A stretch of DNA of 64,000 nucleotides. It comes from Callaeas wilsoni. Lineage: Eukaryota > Chordata > Aves > Passeriformes > Callaeidae. This document shows positions 1 through 9,900 of this stretch, piece after piece (the first letter of the stretch is position 1; every line of letters begins with the position of its first letter). The position numbers and the translations under genes were made by a program. The stretch spans positions 58,907 through 122,906 of the forward strand of contig VWPU01004544.1 of assembly GCA_013398955.1 (NCBI GenBank), read 5' to 3'. The notes below the pieces were generated by a model. That model was given only the letters and a program-made list of their open reading frames with translations, did no database searches and had not been told where the DNA came from.

Positions 1-310
1 AGTTAATAAATCAGAGTTAGGGCATAACCATTTCCCTGGCTGATAGCATAAAGCCTTCCAATACATTCTTCATTTGATCCTTCTAAAATGCTTGGTATGA
101 GGTGTCATATGTCCTTTGGTGTGGCCTCTCTCTTCAGTACAGAAAAAATCAAAGCTAGTGTTTTCTCACTGTCCTGGGTGTGACATGGGAAGTCACCGTG
201 TTGAACTGGGAAAGATGTCTCGAGCGTCGTGCTGCTCGCCACTAAGTTTTTCACTCTTTGTGCTCTTGATCCAAAGCACTTTCATACATCTTCTGTGGTC
301 TGACTTCTAG

Positions 311-471
311 GTGAATGAAGACTTTGGTTCCATTTTCTCAACACTCCTACCCGGAGCCAGAGCTAAGCTAGCAGCCTCTAAAACTCACAATGTCTTGGTT
401 GGTATGGAGTTCAGAGTTGCCTTAGGAAACACCTGGAAGGAAAACTTAACAGAACTTAGTGGAGGACAAAG
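311..471 (+). CDS. SMC2: SMC2 coding exon with ABC signature motif
   Basis: Begins [15 protein letters not shown] and ends at LSGGQ plus two bases of Arg. The acceptor is ttctag; the donor AG|GTTGGT splits the Arg codon. The LSGGQ signature contacts ATP bound by the partner SMC head. Confidence 0.96.
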
Positions 472-2916
472 GTTGGTGAATTCATTTGTTTTCCATTGTC
501 ATTGTGTATGTAATTGATATGTCTAACTAATTAAAGTTCTGAAAAGCAAAAAAATTAATCTTTTCCTTGTCAAATCAGGGACTCTTCCTCCTTCCAAACA
601 GATTCAATATTGCAAGCACTATTAATACATGCTGACTTAAAACAATGCTTTACTTAGTGTAAGATAACAAACAAGATTTTAATCTACAGAGAAGTGGCAA
701 AAAGAATTAATTGAATGGTGAGAAAACCACATTTAACTCTAGGTAGTACTGATGTAATGTTGAATGAAATGCTCCTCTCCTTGAGTTCTAACCACAGAAA
801 CCTCTATAGGCAAGTATTTCCCTGGTACAAAAGTAGTGTCATGGCAACAATTTTCTTCTCCAGAAGTTTCTGTCTATTGCTACTGTGCAGGGCATGTGCT
901 TCTTTGCAACTTCTAAGGAAAACTTAACAAACTGAAAAGCAGAAACAGAATTTTGGAAGAGGTGAGACAGAGATACAGAGCTTTCTAAGGACAGAATACT
1001 TGAAGAACCAGACATGGAAAAACATCATTGCAAAACTCAGAATTTAAAATAGACCAACAGCACAATTTTAAATATCACCCAACTAACGTGATTTTTCAAT
1101 AAGAAGAAGCAATATTTGCTGTTTCTGACAGAAGATTTCACATTTTGAAATGGGAAACTATCATTCCATCTCTTCAAAATCATAGCAGTAATGTGCTTTG
1201 AGGAAGCATTTTAAAATTATAGAATCATTTAGGCTGGAAAAGCTCTCTTAAGATCATTAAGTCCAACCATGAACTTAACTGCCAGGTCCACCATTAAGCC
1301 ATGTCGCTAAGCCCCACATCTACATGTCTTATAAATCCCTCCATGGGTGCTGACTCAACCACTTCTGTGAGCAACCCCTTCCAATGCTTGATAACCTTTT
1401 CAGTGAAGAAATTTTTCCTAATATCCCATCTAAACCTACCTTGGTGTCACTTGAGGCCGTTTCCTCTTGGCCTGTCTCGTTACCTGGGAGAAGAGGCCAA
1501 CCGCCACCTGGCTACACCCTCCTTTCAGGCAGCTGTAGAGAGCAATAAGGTCTCTCCTGGGCCTCCTTCTCTCCAGGCTAAAGAACGCCAGTACCTGCTC
1601 CTCATCAGATTTATGCTCCAGACCCTTCACCACCTTTGTTGCCTTTCAACAATTGTTTTCATAAGCCAAAGCCTTTCAGACAAGAGTAAATAATAACTTC
1701 TTTGTCTCCATACTAGATCATTGGTGGCCTTATCCTTGATATTAGCCATGCTCCTCTTCAGGCCTGCTCCAGTTTACATCTTGGATGAAGTGGATGCAGC
1801 CCTTGATCTCTCTCATACCCAGAATATTGGGCAGATGCTTCAAACTCACTTCAGACACTCCCAGGTATGATCTTGAAATTATTGCGGTAATAGAATGGTT
1901 TGGGTTGGAAGCGGCCTTAAAGATCATCTAGTTCAATCCCCTGCCACGGGCAGGGACACCTTCCACCAGGCCAGATTTCTCAGAGTTCTGTTATTTCTAG
2001 AAGCAGCCTGGCACCAAGGATTCTGAGCTGTTTACCTCTTTTATTCTATAGATGTGTGTTATATTTCCTAGCTGTTTCAACTGAAAGCTTGACTGATGAT
2101 ATGGCAATGGTGAAATTGAAATGTTGCTGCACTTGTTAAAAGTGAGCAGTAGGGAGGAGTATCTGTGATACGCTCAATTTCAGGCATGACAACATCCTGA
2201 ATTCTCTTTTCTTAGAGTTCTTTAACTTGAGGTTAAAAATACTTCATGTTGACCTTATTGAAAAACATCAGGCACTACTGGAAATCTCTGTATCATTGTG
2301 ACCTGTACATGAAAAAAAGGCAGTACCCACCTCTATTTGATGTAAAGATTTGACCATTCCAAATTATGAGAGTGAGGAGGGGAACATTTCTTACCAGTAT
2401 TGCAAAATTATTTGAGTAGTATCTTTTGACTAGGTAAGATCCTACATTCTTTCATAATTAGCGGCACAGTTTTTTCCATGTTTTCTTCCACCATGAACAG
2501 GCAGCCTGCATTGTGGACTGTATCCCAGGCCAGGTTTTGGGATATGGACAGAAGTGTCATTAGCTGCAGAAAAAGCAAAGCCTGTACGTTGACCTGCTTA
2601 GCACATTCTGTTAGTTTTAGAATATTTTTTTAAGATTATTACTGAGGTATTAGCCAAGTGAAAGGAGTCCTCTCTTTGGAAGCCTTTTCTAGTGTTTAAA
2701 GTCTTTATTTGGATAGCAACATTTATTTTAAGTGTTTTTGGTTTGTTTTAGTTTATTGTGGTGTCCTTGAAGGATGGAATGTTCAACAATGCAAATGTCC
2801 TCTACAAGACCAGGTTTGTGGATGGTGTATCCACTATTGCAAGATACAGTCAGATTCTAAAGAGAAAAAATGAGTCTGCCAGCAAGAAAGCTAAGAAAAT
2901 ACGTATGAAGGAGTAA
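311..2916 (+). CDS. SMC2: SMC2, 3' part (last three coding exons), condensin SMC ATPase
   Basis: Three exons (311-471, 1717-1864, 2752-2916) join in frame into the C-terminal ATPase half of SMC2, the subunit shared by condensin I and II that pairs with SMC4 to compact mitotic chromosomes. Visible in the sequence: the ABC signature LSGGQR at the end of the first exon, Walker B with D-loop ([11 protein letters not shown]) in the second, and a lysine-rich tail ending KKIRMKE then TAA in the third. All splice sites are GT-AG. The N-terminal Walker A half, coiled coils and hinge lie upstream of the window, so this is a partial gene. The motif order and the near-identity to vertebrate SMC2 as I remember it make SMC2, rather than SMC4 or a cohesin SMC, the clear choice. 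Confidence 0.97.
1219..1648 (-). mobile_element. CR1 LINE 3' fragment (antisense to SMC2)
   Basis: Matches the remembered CR1 3' region in reverse complement. It begins with the terminal AGAATCAT-type end, followed by GGCTGGAAAAG, AAGTCCAACCAT, the CCACATCTACA segment, AGTGAAGAAATTTTTCCTAAT and CTTGAGGCCGTTTCCTCTTG, and ends near TTCACCACC. It is diverged and 5'-truncated, as most avian CR1 copies are, and lies in an SMC2 intron. Confidence 0.92.
1717..1864 (+). CDS. SMC2: SMC2 coding exon with Walker B
   Basis: Starts with the last base of the split Arg codon, then [13 protein letters not shown], the Walker B segment [13 protein letters not shown] (catalytic Glu present) and ends THFRHSQ? 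more exactly QTHFRHSQ before the donor CAG|GTATGA. An old CR1 fragment begins about 25 bp into the following intron. Confidence 0.96.
1890..1976 (-). mobile_element. Short CR1 LINE 3' fragment
   Basis: TAGAATGGTTTGGGTTGGAAG followed by ATCATCTAGTTCAATCCCC and GGCAGGGACACC is the reverse complement of the CR1 3' terminus. It lies about 25 bp inside the intron after the SMC2 Walker B exon. Confidence 0.9.
2752..2916 (+). CDS. SMC2: SMC2 last coding exon
   Basis: Begins [20 protein letters not shown] after a pyrimidine-rich acceptor and ends with the basic tail and TAA at 2914-2916. The core is SMC-conserved; the final 15-20 residues ([13 protein letters not shown] region) are the normally variable C-terminal tail. 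Confidence 0.96.
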   Translation, partial: FIVVSLKDGMFNNANVLYKTRFVDGVSTIARYSQILKRKNESASKKAKKIRMKE

Positions 2917-3399
2917 AGAGGACCTGCAGAGACAGGAAGCAGTAGTCCTTGATGTGCAGTAGCACATTAGGTTTTCCCTGTTGCTTTTTAAATTTTTTCT
3001 AATGTGTTTTAATGTTTTAGCTATTAGCTCATATCTGCATCTTATTAAGAACTGAAATTCATGGGAAACAGTCTGTAACAGTCTATTAAGCTGGACAATT
3101 TTAATACTCTTGGTGTGCCGTAATTCCTGTCATTCCTTTTTAAGCATTTACATATGAATATATATAAGCAGTAGCTTTGTAAAGTTACAGCCTTTCAATG
3201 AGGAAAATCTGATTCAACTACCAGCATTCACAGCATTCAGAAGACCTGCTGCAAAGTGTAGTAACAATCTTCCTCTCTTGTTGTCAAATTCCAAAGAAAA
3301 ATGTCATACCAATTTTTGTTGGTATGTAATTCTTTGTTAAGGAGCAAAGCAATCATCAACTAACTGCCATGGTATTTTTGCAATTTTTAACCTTTTGCT

Positions 3400-3405
3400 A
3401 TTAAA
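3400..3405 (+). promoter_or_regulatory. SMC2: Possible proximal poly(A) signal ATTAAA of SMC2
   Basis: The common variant ATTAAA lies about 480 nt after the stop, with GTG-rich sequence 20-30 nt downstream (GGTGGTGCGTGTG). It would give a shorter SMC2 transcript. Confidence 0.45.
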
Positions 3406-3949
3406 TATACCTACGAAACCTGGTGGTGCGTGTGCTTTCCTTCCTCTTAGTTTTCCACTGAACAGTGCCTACTCAGGATTAAACCCTTTCTCATTTTTGA
3501 ACTTACTTGAATGTGTCCTGCTGCTTTCACTGGCCAGAAATGACGTGTCTGCGGGGCTCATGCCCAAACCGCAGAAACCCAGCTTTGTCACAGCACTGCA
3601 GAGTCTCTGCTCCCCACAGCACAGGACCCATGCACGGGCCCTGTGGTGGGTGTATAGTCTGACAGCGTTCTCTTGCCAGATGATGCTTCAGGCACTTGGT
3701 GGCCAGCATCTGCGAGGTCTGTGTTTGCGTGTGCTCCTCTGCTTACCTCACTTGTGTCCCTTCCTTCTTTTTGTCCCTTTCAGAATACTGTTTAGAAAAG
3801 TACATGTAATTGAGGTTGCGCGAGGGGGAAATGTGTACATGTCTGGAATAATTTGGAAATATTTAAGTTCTTGAATATTATTTAAGTAAGCTTTCAATCT
3901 CATGGCCTCATCTACCATATACGTGTAATATATACAAGACTGTATATAT

Positions 3950-3955
3950 AATAAA
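3950..3955 (+). promoter_or_regulatory. SMC2: Distal poly(A) signal AATAAA of SMC2
   Basis: Canonical AATAAA followed within 10-30 nt by a GT-rich element (TGTGTCTGTGT), the usual arrangement of a vertebrate cleavage site; cleavage is expected near 3968-3980. Confidence 0.7.
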
Positions 3956-3965
3956 TGCGAAGAAT

Positions 3966-3986
3966 GTGTCTGTGTAATACAGACAC
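3966..3986. other. 8-bp hairpin between the convergent gene ends
   Basis: GTGTCTGT and ACAGACAC form a perfect 8-bp inverted repeat around a 5-nt loop (GTAAT), directly after the SMC2 AATAAA. It overlaps the expected GU-rich downstream element. Confidence 0.6.
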
Positions 3987-4211
3987 GTGTCCCCTAACCC
4001 TGCCTGGTTGCAGGAGATGGAGCTATGGGTTCAAAAGCACAGAGTTCCTCCCAGGGCTGCAGAGCCACCGTGTGTCTCCGAGAGGCAAGGGCGGCAGGCC
4101 AACGCAGAGCACAACAGCAGCACACTCCGAATCTGGAGCGCAGGAACACTAAAATACTCACCGCAGGAGAAAAAACACTACCAGTTACTCCAAGGAACAG
4201 GTCATGCAGCT

Positions 4212-4217
4212 TTTATT
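4212..4217 (-). promoter_or_regulatory. ECPAS: Distal poly(A) signal AATAAA of ECPAS
   Basis: Minus-strand AATAAA followed 15-50 nt downstream by a GT/T-rich stretch (GGTAGTGTTTTTTC). It faces the SMC2 signal about 260 bp away. Confidence 0.65.
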
Positions 4218-6032
4218 TAGTTTTTACCTTTTTGGTAAGCAGGAGGGTTTTCTTTCAGTCAGACCATTCACATATTTGGACAGTACAGATTGCAGTGAAT
4301 TTTGATGGAGATCTTGCAACATTAGAAAACTTTTCCCAATATACATCCATTTAAGCAACAGCTTGTAAGCCAGAGTGAGAGTGCTAGAGTCGAGTCTGCG
4401 CACTGCACTCCAGGTATACAAAGCATCGCAGCAGCACAAGAAATGCCCATGCTGGGCAAAGTACAGTGTGTTTTACATAGTGCAATCACTTTTAGAGGAG
4501 AAACTCTAGGAAGGCCACATCTATTTTTTTTTAATCCTATCAAGTTTACAAATGCGAGGGGGGTAGAAATCAAACCTCTGACTTAATTAACTTTTGTACA
4601 GGTAGGTTTTGTGTATAGGCACATGCTTTAGAGAGGAGCTCTGAATCTGCTCTGTAATCACGAGAAAGACATATTGCTTTGTGATTCAGAAAGTGTCATA
4701 CCGTCTCTAATCTTCCTAACACTCTTGGCCAGAGTTGTTAATCCAGCTGTTTATAGAGTTCCTAGAATACGCTCTTCCCTCTAGTGTAAATCCCCAATAG
4801 AGAAATTCAGGTTGCTATTGACAGTGATTACAGTTATTCTTTGTACAGTCATTTGACCATACTAGGCATTGCCTCTGAATACTCCAGTCCACAGTGAAAA
4901 CTCAAATTACCAGAGACATGGAGGCTCTTGCATTTCTGTTACTGTCACTCACCAATATGAAAAAACCCAAGTCAGACAATGAACTGCTACAGCAAAGCAT
5001 CACCAGTAATATTCACCTAATACAAAAAAAAAAAAAAAGCACTCATGACACTACATGTCACGGTAAGCAAGTTTTTAGAGATACTGCAAAATTATTTGCC
5101 CAGTAAAATTTTAAAATGTACACTGTGCTCAATAGTTCAAACTACACGTAAACAAAGAGCAGCTCCCTGCAACAAGGTGTAAATCAAAACATTATAGCAC
5201 CAGCTCCCAGCACCAAGGAGTTGCCCACTGACCAGTTCCAGTGTACAATGCAATAGTGCTCGCTGAGGTTTCTGCTACACAAGAGCCGCAGTGGGACAGC
5301 TCTGCCCATTTCTTCCTGACATTCTCTTATCAGGTGTGCACAAATTACATTCTTCCCTATGGAGAGCAAGTCAGACAACAAGAGTGTTACAGTACCAGGA
5401 AACACTGGGGAATGGCACCTGAGGGGAAGTAGGTACTGCATACCTGAATCTGAATAAATGGGCATGGAGGAAACATGATGTCATCTGAGCAATCCTCTCC
5501 CTAACAGAGCAGATCTGAAAGGAGCTGCAGACTGCAAGAAAAGAAACAAGCCTTCCTGTGCTGAAAGCCATGAACGTGATATTGCCCACACTAATGATTT
5601 TATTTCACCGTCAGCAAAGCATTTATCCCCAAAAAGCTGTACACATACTGGTCAGATTATGGAGCAGTGCTATCTTCACACTTTTAAAAGTCTGTTGCTA
5701 TAGTGGTCAGATTTGTCTTTTGTCGGAGGAGGGGAAAAAAAGGAGACAGGCAGCAGGGCCACATCACCATATAGCAATTTTACTCCCATGTTAATGCAGA
5801 TATAATCTTCTTAAGTGCAAAATGCTAGAAACCAGCATGACTTGGGCTCTGATAAATGACAGATGATTCAGTTTCTTACAAATATTGACAAGTCTAAATT
5901 GTTACAGGTTTCCAAAGCAAGAACAGTTTTACGAACAGGAAGGGAATAAAACATTACCACTATTAAAAAAATGTGTCATTTCAAACTTCAAACGCTCTTC
6001 AAAAACATATCTAAAAAAGATTGTTTTCCTTT

Positions 6033-6046
6033 TTTATTTTTTTATT
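6033..6046 (-). promoter_or_regulatory. ECPAS: Possible internal ECPAS poly(A) signals (two AATAAA)
   Basis: Two AATAAA copies eight bases apart on the minus strand, in an A-rich stretch about 820 nt after the stop. Being A-rich, they could be internal-priming artefacts rather than true sites. Confidence 0.35.
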
Positions 6047-6858
6047 TCCTGGAGCTAAGGAGTGTCCATGCAAAACAATTTTGAGAAGAGCAGTGTTCCA
6101 CCTGGGTACCAACTACGCTCAACTTTATCCCATACAGCTCAGTAAAGTGCTCTCTTGTGCATCCTTTGGGGGAAAAAGTTCCCATTTGAAGTTTGGGAGG
6201 CCGAGGCTGCCAGCTGGGGAAGGCATAGTCTCGATCAATCCATGCTGAGGTCAGAGAAGGAGGAAGGAGTGAAGTTAACAGTACTCTGCCTTTCATAATG
6301 CACAGACAACAGGCTGCAAGGGAGGAGCAAGCGGAAGCAGAGGTGGGTGTCAGATGAAACCCTGCCCCTGGGAAGCCACAGGAGTTGAACACAGGCCTCA
6401 TCAAGGGAAGCGTTTTGTTCCCTACAGATAACAAACACCAGCACTATTGGAGTAGACACCAGTTAACAGACCTCTACATACAAAAAATGTGGAAACTAAA
6501 TATGCTTTTCACTTTCTGTGCTGGTGGATTTTAAACAATTTTTTGAAGGACAAAGGGGGTCTGAGTAACATTCTTCTGCCGATTTAAAAAAAAAAAACGA
6601 AGCATCTTGCCCTTGCGTTTTTTATGTTGCACACTTACAAACATTCTAGGGCAGATAGAGGTATTTGCTGATAAAACAACTAACGATCAGCTTAACAGTA
6701 AAAATAATATTAATGGGGAAAAGAATTTAAGGCATTTTTTATTTTGGCCAGGAATGATGCATCCTACAGAGTAATCTTCATTTCCCCACTTGGTTTTCAG
6801 ACCACTGCACTTTTTTGTTTTTGTTTTACATGGCACTTTGAAATTTATGTTTTACAAC

Positions 6859-6998
6859 TCAGTCAAGATTTTCAAGTGTTTTCTTCAACACAAATGCCCT
6901 CTCTTGTAGCTCGGGTCTGCTATCTGATGCCATCGTAGACAACGAACGAATGAGGTGCTCTCTGCTTTCTGCTGTCAGGCTTTCCCACTGTTGAGTGT
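6859..6998 (-). CDS. ECPAS: ECPAS exon 49, C-terminus and stop
   Basis: Residues 1802-1847: Asp completed, [45 protein letters not shown] then TGA. Acceptor tctgcacag. The exon continues into the 3' UTR down to about 4195. Confidence 0.96.
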
Positions 6999-9900
6999 CT
7001 GTGCAGATAAAGACAGACAGACATTGGACATGAACACCAGAAAACAAAACAAAAAAAACATTCCAAAAGGACACTGCTTTCCCCAGACAGGCTAAGAGCG
7101 ACTGCTTCAACCTTTCAGTAGCAGTCCATACTGTGCTTCCAGGAGAACTCATATTCACCTGGATGCTCAGGTGCACGTGCTGCCTCCTGCCAGGGAGTTG
7201 TGCCTCTCTACACCAGGCGTCATTGTCTAAGTCTGCAACACGCGAACACAAGGGCCTGAAGAACCAAGTATTTCCCATGTTGCAACTGGCTCATGAAAGA
7301 GGCATGTAAGATGTTTGCCAGAATAAAGGAAACACGAAATGCGTAACAGAAACCCAAAGGAAAAATCTGCTACCTAACAACTGCAGACACGTATGAACCT
7401 GAGACCTAAGAAGACTCACCCGGTGAAGTCAATTCTGCAAGGCTTGAATACTAAACAATAATGAGAAACCAAACTTGACACTGAAAGGGTAAAAATCACT
7501 CTTCTGTACTAAGAGGAGCTCCCCCCTCTGAGGAGCTGGAACATAACACAGACAGATCTGACGAGACAGTTCTGTATGCTCCATGTGGGACTCTCCTTCC
7601 TGAACATTTCCCTCACCAAAGGAATATCCAACAGTACTTTAGAACTTGATATTAGCCTCAGTTACTTCAAGCCCTCTCCTACTTCCAAATTGCAGCTTCC
7701 CCAGAATTGCCCAGTCCTGCAAACAGAAGGTAAGGCCATCTCTCCAGAGTTCCAGGCCATACAGCCAGGTGCCATCTTTACCAAACAATGGCTCTTCCAG
7801 GCGGCAAATAAAAGTCTCACCTTGTAGTTTGGTGAGCAGCAGTTGTATCACAGACAAAGCTTCTGTTCTTATGGATGTGTAGCTTTTGTTTTCTAAGGGA
7901 TTTAAAGAAAACAGACAAAACCCAAAACCATGTTGAGAACCAAATGCACTAACCTTACAAAAAGCAGTCACCTCTGTGATCTCCAGACCACTTTTGTTAG
8001 CACAGTTCACTGAGCTCTTGTTTGTGCTGTCAGTCTCCCGTGCCCCTCAGTTAGGAACATTTGAATGGCAGAAAGTCAACAGCTGGAGGCTGACAAGTCA
8101 ACTAAACCCTGTGTATTGCCTCTGCCACTACCACAGAGCTACTGTTCCTTACATATTCTAACAGGGAACAAAATGCTGCCACAGCTGCAGGGTGATGGCA
8201 GACAACTTCTGTCTGTAAAAGACTGTTCTGGTGAGTTGTACTGGCTAGAGACCATACAAGTGTTAAGAAGTAGTATTACGTGAGGGTACATAAACCCTAT
8301 GCCAGCCATCAAGCAAGCTTGTCACAAAGTTAGCTGGTCTCTGAGCTAAAAGTCTTACTAAGGTGAGGACTCTAGTCCTCTAGTTCCATGAGGACTGATA
8401 CCTAAAAGAAACTTTCTCAAAAGGAGTCTCTGAATTGGTAGCTAGCACTTAAGTAGGTGCTGTCTTTGGGCACATCAGAAAGAAGACCACATGCAGGTAT
8501 GAGATCAGGGGCACTGTTACGGTCACAGGACAAGTGGGAACACTACTGAAGTACTGAAGAGGCCCATGACTGCCAACATGACACAGGCACACTTATATCC
8601 CCTGTATATGGGTGCCCTGCTCCAGTAGAGCACAAACTGCCTCTAAGCCTTGGAGCTTCATGCACTGGCTATCTGAGAAAATTTGGGGTATCTTTTGGAT
8701 ATTGTAATCTTGGATATATAATGCACATGTATCTAAGAAGTCTGAATGGTGGAGGAGAAAAGCTCATGTTTCGTTAAATCAGGAATAGCTTGATTGTGTT
8801 CTGAGAGGTTGCACAGTCTGCTGTCTGCCTCTTCCTCCCCTTGCAGAGCTCTCTTGCACCAGAGGAATGCACTTCTCTGTGCACTGCACCCTGCACAGTA
8901 CAGTCTTGAGCACTGCAACTTCACAATAATCACAGTGCAGTGCAAGGAAGCGCTAAATGTTACCTCTGACAATTTCTGCTTATTCTGCCTTTCCTCTACC
9001 ACACAAACCCCCAGAGGACAACAAGCAACTCATAATCCACCACAAACCAGGAGAAGTCTATTTACCTAAAGAATGGGTGATAGAGGAACAGGTTTCCAAC
9101 AGTATTTCTGTCAAAGCCACAGGCTCAGAGTGCTCCTCATCAAACAGCATTAGCCTGTCAAATGCAAAAACAGTCAGGTACCTTGCATCACTGGGACAGA
9201 AGTCTGCTCAACTTCTCCAAGAGTTAAGTGTCATCAAGCTCATTAAACAGTTTCAAGCAACAAAGAGAAGACAAATCACTGAAGTGGATTGCAGAAAGAA
9301 GAATTACCCTTGAAAGTAGGCATTCATGGCTTGTAGCACTCCAAGCTGCACTTTCCATGTGCTGAGCTTCAGACGATCACACATTAATTTGCAAAACTCT
9401 TGGCGATAGCAACCTACAGGAAAATAAGGACACCACTGTGTTACCACAGGGAAAGGCAGAAGGAAACATTTACTGGTCTGTCTCCAAAGTGCTCCTCAAC
9501 ATGTGACATCAAGTTAATCACTGCATATGACCAAGTTAACATTCTGTAACAAGTGATCCTGAAAATCTTCACCACATCAACTCGCTAATTACAAATGCTG
9601 GCAGATGAAACAGCTGCATTACATACTCTGGCATGCTAATAAAAGCATTTTCCTGCCCCTCTCCAGGTATTCCCAATTCTTCCATCTTGTACCAGCTTTG
9701 ACGCAAATGTAAACATGAGCAGCAGAGTTAGGCTTCTTTTCATTAGGCAAGCCACCTCACTCATCCTGCATGTCTATAAACTCAGAACATTTTTGTGAAA
9801 TGAATTTAGGACAATGGTAAAGGAATTTCCCCAAGGATGGGTTACTTTGCAGGAAAGCTGTTGGGGCAGCTTTCTCACTGAAGACCCTTACAAGCTGCCA

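Larger units (their letters stand above)
2917..3970 (+). other. SMC2: SMC2 3' UTR (inferred)
   Basis: About 1.05 kb of non-coding sequence after the SMC2 stop. It carries two candidate poly(A) signals, ATTAAA at 3400-3405 and AATAAA at 3950-3955. The 159-codon ORF at 3395-3874 inside it has no recognisable similarity or coding character and is treated as chance. Confidence 0.75.
4195..6858 (-). other. ECPAS: ECPAS 3' UTR (inferred, about 2.7 kb)
   Basis: Non-coding sequence between the ECPAS stop and its distal AATAAA. Nearer AATAAA motifs occur on the minus strand at 6738-6743, 6041-6046, 6033-6038 and 5599-5604, so shorter isoforms are possible. No repeat element was recognised in it. Confidence 0.65.

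Noticed and set aside
1301..1693. 130-codon plus-strand ORF
   Set aside because: It is the antisense of a CR1 3' fragment, not a gene.
3395..3874. 159-codon plus-strand ORF after SMC2
   Set aside because: Inside the SMC2 3' UTR, no recognisable similarity, not needed by the SMC2 model, which already stops at 2916.
6999..7278. N-terminal part of the 139-codon ORF containing the ECPAS C-terminus
   Set aside because: Intron read-through: exon 49 begins at 6998 and joins exon 48 in phase; the extra sequence is unlike ECM29.
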